Notes: generated from the letters alone by a model not told the origin. 64,000 bases of DNA from Clostridia bacterium (GCA_017436905.1 JAFSCF010000019.1:62001-126000), one strand, 5' to 3'; shown: positions 18,515 through 28,486, numbered from the stretch's first letter. Translations and numbers: made by a program.

Positions 18515-19525
18515 TTACATTCCTTTTGATTTAATAAGCACTTTTTTAAGCATATCAATCTCTTCAAGCACTTTACCGGTACCCAGAACTACGCAGTCAA
18601 GCGGGGTTTCAGCAATATTTACCGGCATACCGGTTTCAAGTTCGATAAGTCTGTCGAGACCACGCAAAAGCGCACCACCGCCGGTTAAAGTAATTCCGCG
18701 TTCCATAATATCTGCAGAAAGTTCGGGCGGAGTTTTTTCAAGAGTTGTTTTGATTGCATCAACAATAGAGGTAAGCGGCTCATCAAGTGCACGGCGGATT
18801 TCCTGAGATGTAATAAAGATGTTTTTAGGAAGTCCTGTAATAAGGTCACGGCCACGCACTTCCATACTCATTTCCTCTGCCATTTCAAATGCAGAGCCAA
18901 TTTCAAGTTTGATTTTCTCGGCAGTTCTTTCACCTGTCATAAGGTTGCACTCTTTTTTGATATAGTTAATTATAGCATCATCAAACTCATCACCTGCAAC
19001 ACGCAATGACTGGCTTGTAACAATACCGCCCAAAGAAATAACCGCAACTTCGCTTGTACCGCCGCCGATATCTACAACCATACAACCGGTGGGCTCTTCT
19101 ACGGGGAGATTTGCACCGATAGCCGCAGCCATAGGCTCTTCAATAAGATAAACCTCTTTAGCACCTGAAGCAAGAGTCGCCTCTTCAACTGCTCTTTTTT
19201 CAACCTCGGTAACGCCTGACGGAACGCAAACGATTACTCTGGGTTTTAAAAATCCCATACCCGTCTGTGATTTTTTAATAAAGTATTTAAGCATCGCCTG
19301 AGTAACCTCAAAATCAGCGATAACGCCGTCTTTAAGCGGACGGATTGCCACAATATTGCCGGGAGTTCTGCCAAGCATTGCTTTAGCGTCGTTACCTACT
19401 GCCAACACCTGCCCTGTTTCCTGATTAATAGCAACAACAGAAGGCTCGTTTGCTATAATGCCCTTGCCTTTCATATGCACCAGAGTGTTTGCTGTACCTA
19501 AGTCTATACCGATATCTTTTTTCAT
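18515..19525 (-). CDS. mreB: Rod shape-determining actin homologue MreB
   Basis: Actin-like ATPase forming membrane filaments that direct lateral wall synthesis. The 336 residues begin with the phosphate-1 loop [14 protein letters not shown] and contain [18 protein letters not shown] and [17 protein letters not shown], all diagnostic. Length matches the family. It is 21 bases downstream of maf and starts the mreBCD block. Confidence 0.98.
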   Translation of the reverse strand: MKKDIGIDLGTANTLVHMKGKGIIANEPSVVAINQETGQVLAVGNDAKAMLGRTPGNIVAIRPLKDGVIADFEVTQAMLKYFIKKSQTGMGFLKPRVIVCVPSGVTEVEKRAVEEATLASGAKEVYLIEEPMAAAIGANLPVEEPTGCMVVDIGGGTSEVAVISLGGIVTSQSLRVAGDEFDDAIINYIKKECNLMTGERTAEKIKLEIGSAFEMAEEMSMEVRGRDLITGLPKNIFITSQEIRRALDEPLTSIVDAIKTTLEKTPPELSADIMERGITLTGGGALLRGLDRLIELETGMPVNIAETPLDCVVLGTGKVLEEIDMLKKVLIKSKGM

Positions 19526-19546
19526 CTTTCTTCTCTCCTTGTTTGT

Positions 19547-20134
19547 TTATAATGAGATATTAAATTCTTTTATCATAAGTTTATTAAGCGCACAGAGGGG
19601 AAGTCCCACAACATTAAAAAAATCGCCTTTAATGCCATCGGCAAAAAGTCCTGCTCTGCCCTGAATTCCGTAAGCACCCGCCTTGTCAAAAGGAGCACCG
19701 CTTGCAATATATTCGTCTATTTCGTTTTCGCTTAAATCTTTAAAATGTACTTCTGTCACCTCGTATCCCGATGCAGTATGCATATTTGCCGCATCTGTAA
19801 CAGAAAATCCTGTGTATACAAAATGAGTATCACCGCTTAAAGAGGTGAGTATACGTTTGGCATCTTCAGCGTCTTTTGGTTTGCCGATAATTTCGCCGTC
19901 ATATACAACAACTGTATCTGCAGCGATCACATAACAGTTTTTGCTGTATCCGTCAGCCACAGATGTGCCTTTTAAAACAGCAAGTTCCTGCACATAAAGT
20001 TGCGGCGGCAAATCTTTTGGGATTTTATCTTCATCTGCACCACTTACACAGACCTCAAACTCTGTATCTGTATTGCGCAGAAGTTCGCAACGTCTGGGTG
20101 ACTTCGACGCAAGTATTAATCTCGGTTTACTCAT
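19547..20134 (-). CDS. maf: Maf-family nucleoside triphosphate pyrophosphatase
   Basis: House-cleaning pyrophosphatase acting on modified or canonical nucleotides (dTTP/UTP type in Bacillus Maf). 195 residues with the signature ASKSPRRCELL at the N-terminus, AADTVVVYDGEIIGKPKDAEDA, and FFNVVGLPL at the end. It overlaps the preceding gene by four bases (ATGA) and is upstream of mreB, the typical Firmicutes position. Confidence 0.96.
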   Translation of the reverse strand: MSKPRLILASKSPRRCELLRNTDTEFEVCVSGADEDKIPKDLPPQLYVQELAVLKGTSVADGYSKNCYVIAADTVVVYDGEIIGKPKDAEDAKRILTSLSGDTHFVYTGFSVTDAANMHTASGYEVTEVHFKDLSENEIDEYIASGAPFDKAGAYGIQGRAGLFADGIKGDFFNVVGLPLCALNKLMIKEFNISL

Positions 20135-20634
20135 TTAAAATCATTCCTTATCCTGTTTATACATTCTGTTGAAATCCAACCGCATATTGTTCCTGATACA
20201 AGCGCAATCAACAACAAGCATGCAAGATACCACGCCAGCGCACCGCTTTGCAAAACGCACCACGCAACTGCCACCTGCGAAGTATTGTGGCAGGCAGCGC
20301 CTAAAACACTTATGCCAATAGGCGAAATACGCTTGTCCAAGGTTTTTTTGGCACATATCATAGCAACCGCCGAAACCAAAGCGCCTGCAAAGCTGTACAT
20401 AAAAGCATTTATGCCGCCATAAAGCATACACGATACAATAACTCTTAAAATACTTACTGCAAATGCATATGGAGTGCCAAAGATATAAAGCACTATAACG
20501 GTTATACTGTTTGCAATACCGAGTTTGCCACCGGGTATAGCCGCAAGTATGGGAAGCATACTCTCAAACACGCCGAGAACAGCCGCAAGAGCCGCCAACG
20601 TAGCAACCGTAAGCATCTTTTTAAGCCTGCTCAT
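20131..20634 (-). CDS. Gx-type transporter family membrane protein (heptaprenyl diphosphate synthase component I-like)
   Basis: 167-residue membrane protein with five or six hydrophobic segments, of the family annotated both as Gx transporter and Hpre_diP_synt_I (PGGKLGIANSITVIVLYIFG, GALVSAVAMICAK, CHNTSQVAVAW). Members resemble the S components of ECF transporters; a direct prenyl-synthesis role is unproven. It overlaps the end of miaB by 14 bases and maf by four, so it is translationally coupled to both. The NusG-domain-II partner often found next to it is not here. Confidence 0.8.
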   Translation of the reverse strand: MSRLKKMLTVATLAALAAVLGVFESMLPILAAIPGGKLGIANSITVIVLYIFGTPYAFAVSILRVIVSCMLYGGINAFMYSFAGALVSAVAMICAKKTLDKRISPIGISVLGAACHNTSQVAVAWCVLQSGALAWYLACLLLIALVSGTICGWISTECINRIRNDFK

Positions 20635-21943
20635 AAACTTCTCCCATAAGCGACCATGTTTTAGGGTCAGTAATTTTTACATCTATTATTTTCCCGATAA
20701 GTTCGTCACTACCTTTAAAGTGCACCAGTTTACCACCGTCTGTACGTCCGGTTAATGTTTCGGGGTCGGTTTTGCTTCTGCCCTCTACCAAAACGGGACA
20801 AATTTTATTAAGATACGTATCGTTTATCTCTGCACAGATGCGGTTCTGTACATCTAACAATCTGTTAAAATTGGATTTCTTTTCTTCAGGCGATATAACA
20901 TCTTCCATAGTAGCCGCAGGAGTGCCGGCACGTTTGGAATATATAAACGAAAATACGGTATCGTAGCGAACACGTTCTAAAAGGTCTATAGTATCTTCAA
21001 ATTCCTCGGTAGTTTCCCCCGGAAACCCCACAATTATGTCTGTTGATATTGTAATATCGGGCATATATGAACGTGCCATATTGATAAGACCGAAATATTT
21101 TTCTCTGGTATAGCCTCTGTTCATAGACTTTAACACACGGTTATTGCCACATTGAACGGGCAGGTGGAGTTGTTTGCAGATGTTTGCGTGTCTGCTCATA
21201 ACACGCAGAAGTTCTTCGCTGATATCTTTAGGGTGCGATGTCATAAAGCGTATACGCTCTACTCCCTCAACACTGGCAACCTCTTCTAAAAGTTCAGCAA
21301 AAGTAATGTCTTTCCCTTTACCGTAAGAGTTTACGTTCTGCCCTAAAAGCATAATTTCTTTATATCCGTTTTTAACGGCATCTTTAACTTCAGCAAGGAT
21401 ATCCTCTTTATCTCTGCTGCGCTCTCTGCCACGTACATAAGGAACTATGCAATATGTGCAGAAATTATTGCAGCCGTACATAATACTTACAGACGCACAA
21501 ACGCCCTCTCCACGGATAATGGGAAGTCCCTCGTGTATTTCGCCGTCAATATTTTCAACGTCTGATATAAAATCATGCTCCTGCTCGGCAGCGTGCACCA
21601 GTTCTTTAAACTTATGCAAAGCATGAGTGCCAAACACAATATCTACATGCTTATACACTCTTTTAATTCTGTCGGCAACGGAAGTCTCCTGCATCATACA
21701 ACCGCAAACGGCTATGATAAGGTCAGGTTTTTTATTTTTAAGTGCTTTTAGCGCACCAAGGTTGCCATACACTTTAAGTTCTGCATTTTCACGAACAGCA
21801 CAGGTGTTATAAACAATTAAATCGGCATCTTCTTTATCGCTACAAAGTGCATAGCCTATTTCTTTTGCCATACCCGCAATTTTTTCGGAATCACTTACAT
21901 TTTGCTGGCAACCGTAAGTTTCTATATATATTTTCTTACTCAA
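20621..21943 (-). CDS. miaB: MiaB, tRNA-2-methylthio-N6-dimethylallyladenosine synthase
   Basis: Radical SAM enzyme that adds a methylthio group to i6A37 of tRNA. 440 residues: the N-terminal UPF0004 domain with three cluster cysteines (YGCQQN, NTCAVRE, CGCMMQE), the radical SAM motif GCNNFCTYCIVP near 155, and a C-terminal TRAM domain. The start is TTG at 21943 behind GAGGAGATTAAA. It is the first gene of a seven-gene run leading to mreBCD-mrdA and has a clear promoter. Confidence 0.96.
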   Translation of the reverse strand: MSKKIYIETYGCQQNVSDSEKIAGMAKEIGYALCSDKEDADLIVYNTCAVRENAELKVYGNLGALKALKNKKPDLIIAVCGCMMQETSVADRIKRVYKHVDIVFGTHALHKFKELVHAAEQEHDFISDVENIDGEIHEGLPIIRGEGVCASVSIMYGCNNFCTYCIVPYVRGRERSRDKEDILAEVKDAVKNGYKEIMLLGQNVNSYGKGKDITFAELLEEVASVEGVERIRFMTSHPKDISEELLRVMSRHANICKQLHLPVQCGNNRVLKSMNRGYTREKYFGLINMARSYMPDITISTDIIVGFPGETTEEFEDTIDLLERVRYDTVFSFIYSKRAGTPAATMEDVISPEEKKSNFNRLLDVQNRICAEINDTYLNKICPVLVEGRSKTDPETLTGRTDGGKLVHFKGSDELIGKIIDVKITDPKTWSLMGEVYEQA

Positions 21944-21980
21944 TTTAATCTCCTCATCCTATTTCAAGGTATACACTACT

Positions 21981-22009
21981 ATAATACCACAATTATTTTG
22001 CGTTGTAAA
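21981..22009 (-). promoter_or_regulatory. Promoter of the miaB-mreBCD-mrdA run
   Basis: Minus-strand TTTACA (22004-22009), a 17-base spacer and TATTAT (21981-21986), 38 bases before the miaB start. No other promoter or terminator is evident down to mrdA, since the gaps are all under 35 bases. Confidence 0.8.
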
Positions 22010-22042
22010 CACAAAATAAACCGATTTTTTCCGCTTTTTCCC

Positions 22043-22072
22043 TTGCGTAGAAGATACGGTTAATGGTATAAT
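22043..22072 (+). promoter_or_regulatory. Promoter of the secreted-protein/GH31 pair
   Basis: TTGCGT (22043-22048), an 18-base spacer and a perfect TATAAT (22067-22072), divergent from the miaB promoter and 36 bases before the first start codon. Confidence 0.75.
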
Positions 22073-22107
22073 GTAGTTAATATTTTAACCGAAAGGTGGA
22101 AACACAA

Positions 22108-23259
22108 ATGAAAATGAAAATAATATTTAAAATTTTTGCCGTTGCTGCTGTACTTACACTTGCTTTCGGTGCGATTAACGCTTTTGCGGCAGACGAAATT
22201 GAAGTTTATGTAAATGAAAAACTGATTGAGTTTGACGTAGCACCGCAGATAATCGATTCAAGAACAATGATTCCTTTCAGATATGTGGCAAATACTTTCG
22301 GTGCTGATGTAAACTACGTTGAAGAAAACGGAGAAAAGATTGTTACTGCAAAACTGCCCGATAAAAACCTTAAACTTATAGTTGGTAACCCTGTTGCCAC
22401 ACTTACCGAAAACGGGGTAGAAAAACTTATAGGCTTTGACGTTGCGCCCTTAATAGTGCCCGAGGGAAGAACACTTGTTCCCGTTCGACTTATCGCAGAG
22501 GCATTCGGCTGCAGCGTTGGCTGGAACGGCAACGATAAACAGGTTATCATCATAGACCCCGCTACAATTGCAGAAACAGTTAAAACAACTTCACCAAAAC
22601 TTTACAACGATGTATTAAATATTGACCTTGACGCATTTTCGGGAACATACAACGCATCGCTTAATGTTTCCATAAACGGCGAAGAAGTTGCCGTTCCTAT
22701 TACGCTTAAATCAACAGACGATGCAACCGCATTAAACTTTAAATATAATGTATATAACTTTGATTTTATCGCAACAGACGATGCGTTATATTCAAAAGAG
22801 AAAACCGTCACCGGTGACAAATGGGAAAAATCATCTCTTGATGCTTCTCTTGCAGGATACGGAATTGACGAGGTTACCAATGTAATTGACGCCGATATGA
22901 TTATATCTGCTATATGCGAGGCATTTGTAAAAAACAACACTCCCACTGCAGATACATACAAAAATATTACAGATTTCTTCGGTATTATGGCAACAAGCGC
23001 AAATACTGACGGTCTTACAATAGAAAACGATTCAATCGATTACAACACCATCTTCCCGCTTGAAACTACAATCGTGGGCATAAGAATTGCTAAAGAATAC
23101 AAAAACGATACATTTAACACATTTAAATTCACCATTGCGGCAGCAGATTTGGAAGATACCAATATTAACTCTAATATCACATTGCAGATAGAACGTGACA
23201 ACACAGTTAAAACAACAAAAATAGATGTTCCTGCTGACAAAGACATTATTACAGAATAA
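22108..23259 (+). CDS. Secreted protein with copper amine oxidase N-terminal-like domain
   Basis: 383 residues from the ATG at 22108 (AAAGGTGG eight bases upstream; the in-frame GTG at 22096 lies inside that site). A signal peptide ends near residue 27 (FAVAAVLTLAFGAINAFA). Two repeats follow at about 29-150, each with a FDVAP...R(T)hPhRhh pattern (FDVAPQIIDSRTMIPFRYV and FDVAPLIVPEGRTLVPVRLI), the CuAO_N1 stalk-like module common in clostridial cell-surface proteins. This module does not imply amine oxidase activity. The C-terminal 230 residues are beta-rich and unrecognised. It precedes the GH31 gene by 25 bases. Confidence 0.85.
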   Translation: MKMKIIFKIFAVAAVLTLAFGAINAFAADEIEVYVNEKLIEFDVAPQIIDSRTMIPFRYVANTFGADVNYVEENGEKIVTAKLPDKNLKLIVGNPVATLTENGVEKLIGFDVAPLIVPEGRTLVPVRLIAEAFGCSVGWNGNDKQVIIIDPATIAETVKTTSPKLYNDVLNIDLDAFSGTYNASLNVSINGEEVAVPITLKSTDDATALNFKYNVYNFDFIATDDALYSKEKTVTGDKWEKSSLDASLAGYGIDEVTNVIDADMIISAICEAFVKNNTPTADTYKNITDFFGIMATSANTDGLTIENDSIDYNTIFPLETTIVGIRIAKEYKNDTFNTFKFTIAAADLEDTNINSNITLQIERDNTVKTTKIDVPADKDIITE

Positions 23260-23284
23260 CAATGATTGAAGGAGGTGCGCAGTT

Positions 23285-24817
23285 ATGAACTTTGCATTTG
23301 ATTTTCTTGAAAACGAGGTATGGTGGGGAGGCTCGTCAAACTACGGCACACAGATGCCTATAGGTAAAGACATCAATTATTGTCAGGATTTTCGGATTGA
23401 CGCATCTAACCAGACAATGCCGTTTTTTGCTTCAAACAAAGGCAGATATATCTGGAGCGAATACGCATTCAAAGCCGAGGTTAAAGACGGCAAATTCTGT
23501 TTTGATGGCGAGGACGACATCGCAATATACGATGGTGGCTCAACCTTAAAAGAGGCATATCAGGCGGCGTCTAAAGCACATTTTCCGTTTACGGGCAAAC
23601 AGTTGCCAGAGGTGTTTTTTAAAACTGCACAATACAACACATGGATTGAAATGCTGTATAATCCTTGTCAGGAAAAAGTTTTAAAATATGCCGAAGATAT
23701 TATTGCTAACGGATTTGAGCCAGGCATTTTAATAATTGACGAAGGCTGGCACGGCAGATACGGCAACTGGGAATTTGACCACGATAAATTCCCTGACCCT
23801 AAAGGTATGATTGATAAACTTCACAAAATGGGATTTTCGGTTATGCTGTGGGTTGTACCGTATGTATGCGCTGACGGCGAGTTCTTTATAAGAAAAATCT
23901 TAAACGGCGAAGATGTGTTTATGCGCACAGAAAATGGCGACGTGGCAATTATAAAATGGTGGAACGGCTACAGCGCAATACTTAACCTTGCTCACGAGGG
24001 CGACAAAGAATTTTTAGACAAACAACTTCAGCACCTCGTAAACGACTACGGTGTAGACGGTTTTAAATTTGACGGCGGTGACATCGCATCTTACGAGCCG
24101 GGTAATGTTATAAACGGTAAATTTGCGTGCGATATGAGTGCTGCAGAACTTAACATTGCATGGAACGAATTTGGCGAAAGATACGCTTTCCATGAATATA
24201 AAGACACCTTCAAAGGCGGCGGAAAATCCGTAATACAAAGATTGCGTGACAAATTCCCCACATGGGATGGCGAGGGTATTAACACACTCATTCCTGATAC
24301 AATTCTGCAGGGACTTATAGGCCATCCATTCGTTTGCCCCGATATGATTTACGGAGGTGACTGGGGTGCATTTATGAACGGCAACAAAATCGATGAAGAA
24401 CTGTTTATACGTTCTGCCCAGTGCTCTGCGCTTCTGCCTATGATGCAGTTCTCACTTTCACCTTGGAGAGTGCTTTCAAAAGAAGCGCTTGAAATAGTTA
24501 CAGAGGCAGCACAACTGCACAAAAAACTGTCACCCGAAATTATTAAACTTGTTAAAGCAAGCACAGTAAGCGGTGACCCGATTGTACGCAACTTGGAGTA
24601 CAACTATCCCAACTGCGGATACGAAAATATATCCGATCAGTTCCTTTTAGGCGAAGACATCTTAGTAGCACCCGTAGTTGAAAAAGGGGTTACAGAGCGC
24701 ACAGTAGTGTTCCCCGATGGTAAATGGTCAAGCGAAGACGGTACAGTTTACGAAAAAGGTACACACACAGTTCCGGCACCAATTAATATTTTACCATATT
24801 TCAGAAAAGTTAAATAA
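23285..24817 (+). CDS. Glycoside hydrolase family 31 protein (alpha-glycosidase)
   Basis: 510 residues with no signal peptide, so probably cytoplasmic. The GH31 barrel is recognisable from GILIIDEGWHGRYGNWEFDH, GFSVMLWVVPYV and VDGFKFDGGD near residue 262, whose Asp matches the family nucleophile. The C-terminal part has GEDILVAPVVEKG, typical of the GH31 beta-sandwich. It is shorter than most GH31 enzymes and lacks a large N-terminal domain. Substrate (glucose-, xylose- or sulfoquinovose-type linkage) cannot be told from sequence. The ATG at 23285 follows GGAGGTG; a strong terminator follows. Confidence 0.88.
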   Translation: MNFAFDFLENEVWWGGSSNYGTQMPIGKDINYCQDFRIDASNQTMPFFASNKGRYIWSEYAFKAEVKDGKFCFDGEDDIAIYDGGSTLKEAYQAASKAHFPFTGKQLPEVFFKTAQYNTWIEMLYNPCQEKVLKYAEDIIANGFEPGILIIDEGWHGRYGNWEFDHDKFPDPKGMIDKLHKMGFSVMLWVVPYVCADGEFFIRKILNGEDVFMRTENGDVAIIKWWNGYSAILNLAHEGDKEFLDKQLQHLVNDYGVDGFKFDGGDIASYEPGNVINGKFACDMSAAELNIAWNEFGERYAFHEYKDTFKGGGKSVIQRLRDKFPTWDGEGINTLIPDTILQGLIGHPFVCPDMIYGGDWGAFMNGNKIDEELFIRSAQCSALLPMMQFSLSPWRVLSKEALEIVTEAAQLHKKLSPEIIKLVKASTVSGDPIVRNLEYNYPNCGYENISDQFLLGEDILVAPVVEKGVTERTVVFPDGKWSSEDGTVYEKGTHTVPAPINILPYFRKVK

Positions 24818-24825
24818 AATTACAA

Positions 24826-24855
24826 AAAAGGCTTGGTTAAAAAACCAAGCCTTTT
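24826..24855. terminator. Bidirectional terminator between GH31 and pnp
   Basis: A perfect 13-base-pair stem (AAAAGGCTTGGTT / AACCAAGCCTTTT) with an AAAA loop serves the two convergent genes on either side. Confidence 0.93.
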
Positions 24856-24868
24856 ACTATGCTTAAAA

Positions 24869-26956
24869 TTATTCTTCTTTAGGAAGAGCATCTTTTCTGG
24901 AAAGATTCATTCTGCCCATCTTGTCAATCTCAATAAGTTTAACGATTATCTCGTCGCCTACACTTACTACATCTTCAACTTTTTCAACACGTTTGTTGTC
25001 AAGTTTAGAGATGTGAACAAGACCCTCTTTACCGGGCAGGAATTCAACGAATGCACCAAAGTCCATTATTCTCATAACTTTACCGAAGTAAGTTTTGCCA
25101 ACTTCAGGCTCTGCTACGATACCCTCAATGATTTTAACTGCTTTATCTGCAGCAGCGCTATCGGGAGAGAGAATGAACACACTACCATCGTCTTCAATAT
25201 CAATCTGTACACCGGTGTCTGCAATAATCTTCTGAATAACTTTACCGCCTGTACCGATAACTTCACGGATTTTATCGGGGTGAATGCTCATTGTAACAAT
25301 CTTAGGCGCATAAGGTGAAAGTTCGCTTCTGGGAGCATCGATTGCTTTTAAAAGCACCTCGTCAATTATATGATAACGTGCATCTCTTGTCTGCTGGAGT
25401 GCCTGCTTGATAATCTCGTAGGTAAGACCGTCAATTTTGATATCCATCTGTATAGCGGTGATACCCTCTTTAGTACCTGCCACTTTAAAGTCCATATCGC
25501 CGTAGAAGTCTTCCAAGCCCTGAATATCTACCATTGTAAGGAAGTCGTCGCCATCTGTAACAAGACCGCATGAAATACCTGCAACGGGTGCTTTAATCGG
25601 AACACCAGCGTCCATAAGAGCAAGTGTTGAACCACACACACTACCCTGAGATGTTGAGCCGTTTGAAGAAAGCACTTCAGATACCAAGCGGATAGCGTAT
25701 GGAAAATCGTCTTTGCTGGGAATAACGGGCTCTAAAGCACGTTCTGCCAATGCACCGTGACCGATTTCACGTCTGCCGGGACCTCTGGAGGGTTTTGTTT
25801 CGCCAACACTGTATGACGGGAAGTTGTAGTGGTGCATATAACGTTTTGAACTGCACTCGTCAATACCGTCGAGCAACTGCTCGTCACGCAGAGCGCCTAA
25901 AGTTGCAACTGTAAGAACCTGTGTCTGACCTCTTGAGAACAGACCGGAACCATGTGTTCTGGGTAAAATTCCTACTCTTGAAGAGAGAGGACGGATTTCC
26001 AAAATACCTCTGCCGTCAACACGTCTGTGGTCTTTTATAAGCCATTTTCTAACGATTTCTTTCTGCAGTTTATAAAGGATTTCGCCGATTTCTTCTTCAA
26101 GTTCGGGGATTTCTTCTGCAAAGTGTGCTACAACATCGTCTGTAACAACTGCCATATTGGCATCTCTTACAGTTTTATCGTCTGTGTCGATAGCCTCGCA
26201 AACTTTATCATATGCGTATGCTTTAACTGCATCGTAGTGGTCGTGGTTGATATCTGCAGAGATATACTCGTGCTTGGGTTTACCAACCTCGTCAACAATG
26301 CTCTGCAAAAATTCGCAGATTTTCTTAATCTCGCTATGAGCATATACGATAGCATCGTACATAACATCTTCTTTAACTTCGCAAGCACCGGCTTCAATCA
26401 TAACAACCTTTTCTTTAGTACCTGCAACAGTTAACTGCATAAGGCTTTTTTCTCTCTGCTCAAGATTCGGGTTGATAACAAATTCACCATCAACAAGACC
26501 TACAGATACACCGCCGATAGGTCCTGCAAAAGGAATATCAGAAATCGATAACGCTGCTGATGCGCCGATCATAGCGGCAATCTCGGGTGAGTTGTCTATA
26601 TCAACGCTCATTACAGTTGTAACAACGCTTACGTCGTTTCTGTAATCTTTAGGGAACAAAGGACGGATAGGACGGTCAATAACACGTGATGTTAAAATCG
26701 CCTTATCAGAGGGTTTGCCCTCACGACGCAAAAAACCACCAGGAATTTTACCTACAGAGTAAAGTTTTTCTTCATAATCAACACTCAAAGGGAAGAAATC
26801 TACACCATCACGAGGTTTTTTAGAAGCAGTTGCGTTTGCCATAACAACTGTGTCGCCATAGCGAACAAGTACAGAACCGTTTGAAAGCTGAGCAAGTTCG
26901 CCTGTTTCAATAGTAAGTTCACGGCCTGCTAAAGTAGTAGTAAATTTTTTATGCAT
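24869..26956 (-). CDS. pnp: Polyribonucleotide nucleotidyltransferase (PNPase)
   Basis: Phosphorolytic 3'-5' exoribonuclease of mRNA turnover. 695 residues from the ATG at 26956 ([19 protein letters not shown]); the longer reading simply translates the ribosome binding site CAGGAGGAT. Two RNase PH domains ([16 protein letters not shown] in the first, [20 protein letters not shown] in the second), a KH domain ([15 protein letters not shown] near 562) and an S1 domain ([20 protein letters not shown]). The leader contains a long imperfect hairpin that may mediate autoregulation. It follows rpsO, the common bacterial arrangement. Confidence 0.98.
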   Translation of the reverse strand: MHKKFTTTLAGRELTIETGELAQLSNGSVLVRYGDTVVMANATASKKPRDGVDFFPLSVDYEEKLYSVGKIPGGFLRREGKPSDKAILTSRVIDRPIRPLFPKDYRNDVSVVTTVMSVDIDNSPEIAAMIGASAALSISDIPFAGPIGGVSVGLVDGEFVINPNLEQREKSLMQLTVAGTKEKVVMIEAGACEVKEDVMYDAIVYAHSEIKKICEFLQSIVDEVGKPKHEYISADINHDHYDAVKAYAYDKVCEAIDTDDKTVRDANMAVVTDDVVAHFAEEIPELEEEIGEILYKLQKEIVRKWLIKDHRRVDGRGILEIRPLSSRVGILPRTHGSGLFSRGQTQVLTVATLGALRDEQLLDGIDECSSKRYMHHYNFPSYSVGETKPSRGPGRREIGHGALAERALEPVIPSKDDFPYAIRLVSEVLSSNGSTSQGSVCGSTLALMDAGVPIKAPVAGISCGLVTDGDDFLTMVDIQGLEDFYGDMDFKVAGTKEGITAIQMDIKIDGLTYEIIKQALQQTRDARYHIIDEVLLKAIDAPRSELSPYAPKIVTMSIHPDKIREVIGTGGKVIQKIIADTGVQIDIEDDGSVFILSPDSAAADKAVKIIEGIVAEPEVGKTYFGKVMRIMDFGAFVEFLPGKEGLVHISKLDNKRVEKVEDVVSVGDEIIVKLIEIDKMGRMNLSRKDALPKEE

Positions 26957-26990
26957 TTTTATCCTCCTGTTTTTTAGCAAATACGTGAGT

Positions 26991-27041
26991 TTAGCACTTA
27001 GATAGTATCTCCGTTTACCGAAGATATTATCTAACTGCTAA
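26991..27041 (-). promoter_or_regulatory. Long imperfect hairpin in the pnp leader
   Basis: Two 23-base arms (26991-27013 and 27019-27041) pair around a five-base loop with three differences, one of which is a possible G-U pair. It lies 35 bases upstream of the pnp start and has no T-run. By analogy with Escherichia coli pnp, whose leader duplex is cut by RNase III, it may control PNPase synthesis; that role is inferred. Confidence 0.7.
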
Positions 27042-27067
27042 TACTCTTCGCATTGCTTTAATATTTT

Positions 27068-27102
27068 AAAACGGGCAAAAATGGAAACCCCACCTTTGCC
27101 CG
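27068..27102 (-). terminator. Probable terminator or attenuator after rpsO
   Basis: CGGGCAAA and TTTGCCCG (8 base pairs) enclose a 15-base loop; on the minus strand TTTTAAAA follows. The T-run is short, so partial read-through into pnp is plausible. Confidence 0.65.
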
Positions 27103-27115
27103 AAATAATAACAAA

Positions 27116-27379
27116 CTATTTTCTGATGTTGAGTCTTTTGATGATAGAACGGTATCTCTCAATATCAACCTTAGTAAGGTAGTTGAGCAAACCTCTTCTC
27201 TGACCAACCATCATTAAAAGACCTCTTCTTGAGTGATGGTCTTTGTTGTTGTTTTTAAGATGCTCTGTTAAGTGGTTGATACGGTATGTGAGAAGTGCAA
27301 TCTGTACTTCGGGAGAACCTGTATCACCCTCGTGAATAGCATACTCTTTAATGATAGCCTGTTTTGTTTCTTTCAACAT
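27116..27379 (-). CDS. rpsO: 30S ribosomal protein S15
   Basis: Primary 16S rRNA-binding protein. 87 residues, with the conserved [20 protein letters not shown] and [21 protein letters not shown]. The ATG at 27379 follows GGAGGTAAAAAACT. It has a consensus promoter and a structured leader and is followed by pnp, an arrangement conserved widely in bacteria. Confidence 0.98.
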   Translation of the reverse strand: MLKETKQAIIKEYAIHEGDTGSPEVQIALLTYRINHLTEHLKNNNKDHHSRRGLLMMVGQRRGLLNYLTKVDIERYRSIIKRLNIRK

Positions 27380-27409
27380 AGTTTTTTACCTCCATATTAT
27401 TTTTAATCG

Positions 27410-27456
27410 CCTGCTACAAAGCAAAAGGTTGGAGATTCCTAAAACCTTGCGGCAGG
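27410..27456 (-). promoter_or_regulatory. Structured rpsO leader, candidate S15 autoregulatory element
   Basis: In the minus-strand transcript CCUGC (27452-27456) pairs with GCAGG (27410-27414), enclosing GCAAGGUU (27443-27450) paired with AACCUUUUGC (27421-27430) with a two-base bulge. S15 leaders are known to be structurally diverse between bacterial groups; assignment as a regulatory RNA is inferred from position and fold. Confidence 0.5.
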
Positions 27457-27467
27457 TTTACCAAGCA

Positions 27468-27496
27468 ATTATAACACATAAAATGGTAATTGTAAA
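27468..27496 (-). promoter_or_regulatory. Promoter of rpsO-pnp
   Basis: Minus-strand TTTACA (27491-27496), a 17-base spacer and a perfect TATAAT (27468-27473). The transcript would carry a leader of about 80 bases. Confidence 0.88.
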
Positions 27497-27514
27497 TAGT
27501 TTTTTTGAATTTTT

Positions 27515-28483
27515 TCAATTATTTTCTTCGCAGAACTCAGCATACTCCTCTATAGCGGCAAGCAGGTCGGGTAAATTCGTCATAGTATTTACTTTTTGGC
27601 GCATTGCCGCAGACTCGCGCATACCCTTTATATACCAAGCCACGTGCTTGCGTGCCTCCAATACCGCTATATGCTCGCCTTTATCCTCTGCCATTTCAAA
27701 GATATGCTGCCCGATAACACGCACTTTCTCAGCCGTATCGGGATAATAAGTTACTTTGCCGTGTTTCATATATTCAAGTATCTGCTTGAATATAAACGGA
27801 TTTCCCTGCGCACCTCTGCCAACCATTATGGCATCACATCTGGTATGCTCTATAAGGTGTGCGGCATCTTGCGCACAAAACACATCGCCATTGCCGATAA
27901 CGGGTATGGAAACGGATTCTTTAACAGCCTTTATAATACCCCAATCGGCTTTACCGCTATAATACATACTGCGTGTGCGTGGGTGGACTGCCACTGCAGA
28001 TGCACCGTTTGCCTCAATAATTTTAGCAACCTCTACAGCATTAACAGCATCAAATCCGCTGCGTATTTTACACGTTACTGGAACCTCTACAGTTTTCACT
28101 ACAGCAGACACTATTTTTCCTATAAGTTCAGGATTTTTCATAAGTGCGCTGCCATCGCCGTTATTTACAATTTTAGGCGCAGGGCACCCCATATTTATAT
28201 CTAAAATCTGCGCACCGGTTTCGAGCGCCATATACGCAGTTTTTGCCATAATATCAGGGTCACTGCCGAAAATCTGCACCGCAAGCGGTTTTTCGTCATC
28301 AGTTGAATTTAAAAGTTGTTTTGTTTTTTTGTCGTTATAGTAAAGCGCCTTGGAACTTACCATTTCGCTGTAAACAAGTCCTGCGCCATAGCGCACACAC
28401 ATTCTGCGAAAAGCCAGATCCGTAACGCCTGCCATAGGCGCCAAAAAAACATTATTTTTTAAAGTGACGTTTCCAATCTGCAT
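27515..28483 (-). CDS. dusB: tRNA-dihydrouridine synthase (DusB type)
   Basis: FMN enzyme that reduces uridines in the tRNA D-loop. 322 residues in a TIM barrel followed by a helical domain: FLAPMAGVTDLAFR at the N-terminus, the catalytic Cys in DINMGCPAPKIV, SGFDAVNAVEVAKI, VHPRTRSMYYSGKADW, and GNGDVFCAQDA. It starts four bases after the nrdR stop codon, and reads as co-transcribed with it. Confidence 0.95.
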   Translation of the reverse strand: MQIGNVTLKNNVFLAPMAGVTDLAFRRMCVRYGAGLVYSEMVSSKALYYNDKKTKQLLNSTDDEKPLAVQIFGSDPDIMAKTAYMALETGAQILDINMGCPAPKIVNNGDGSALMKNPELIGKIVSAVVKTVEVPVTCKIRSGFDAVNAVEVAKIIEANGASAVAVHPRTRSMYYSGKADWGIIKAVKESVSIPVIGNGDVFCAQDAAHLIEHTRCDAIMVGRGAQGNPFIFKQILEYMKHGKVTYYPDTAEKVRVIGQHIFEMAEDKGEHIAVLEARKHVAWYIKGMRESAAMRQKVNTMTNLPDLLAAIEEYAEFCEENN

Positions 28484-28486
28484 ATA

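Noticed and set aside
27596-28204. 202-codon open frame opposite dusB
   Set aside because: Antisense to a complete DusB frame; the translation has no recognisable features.
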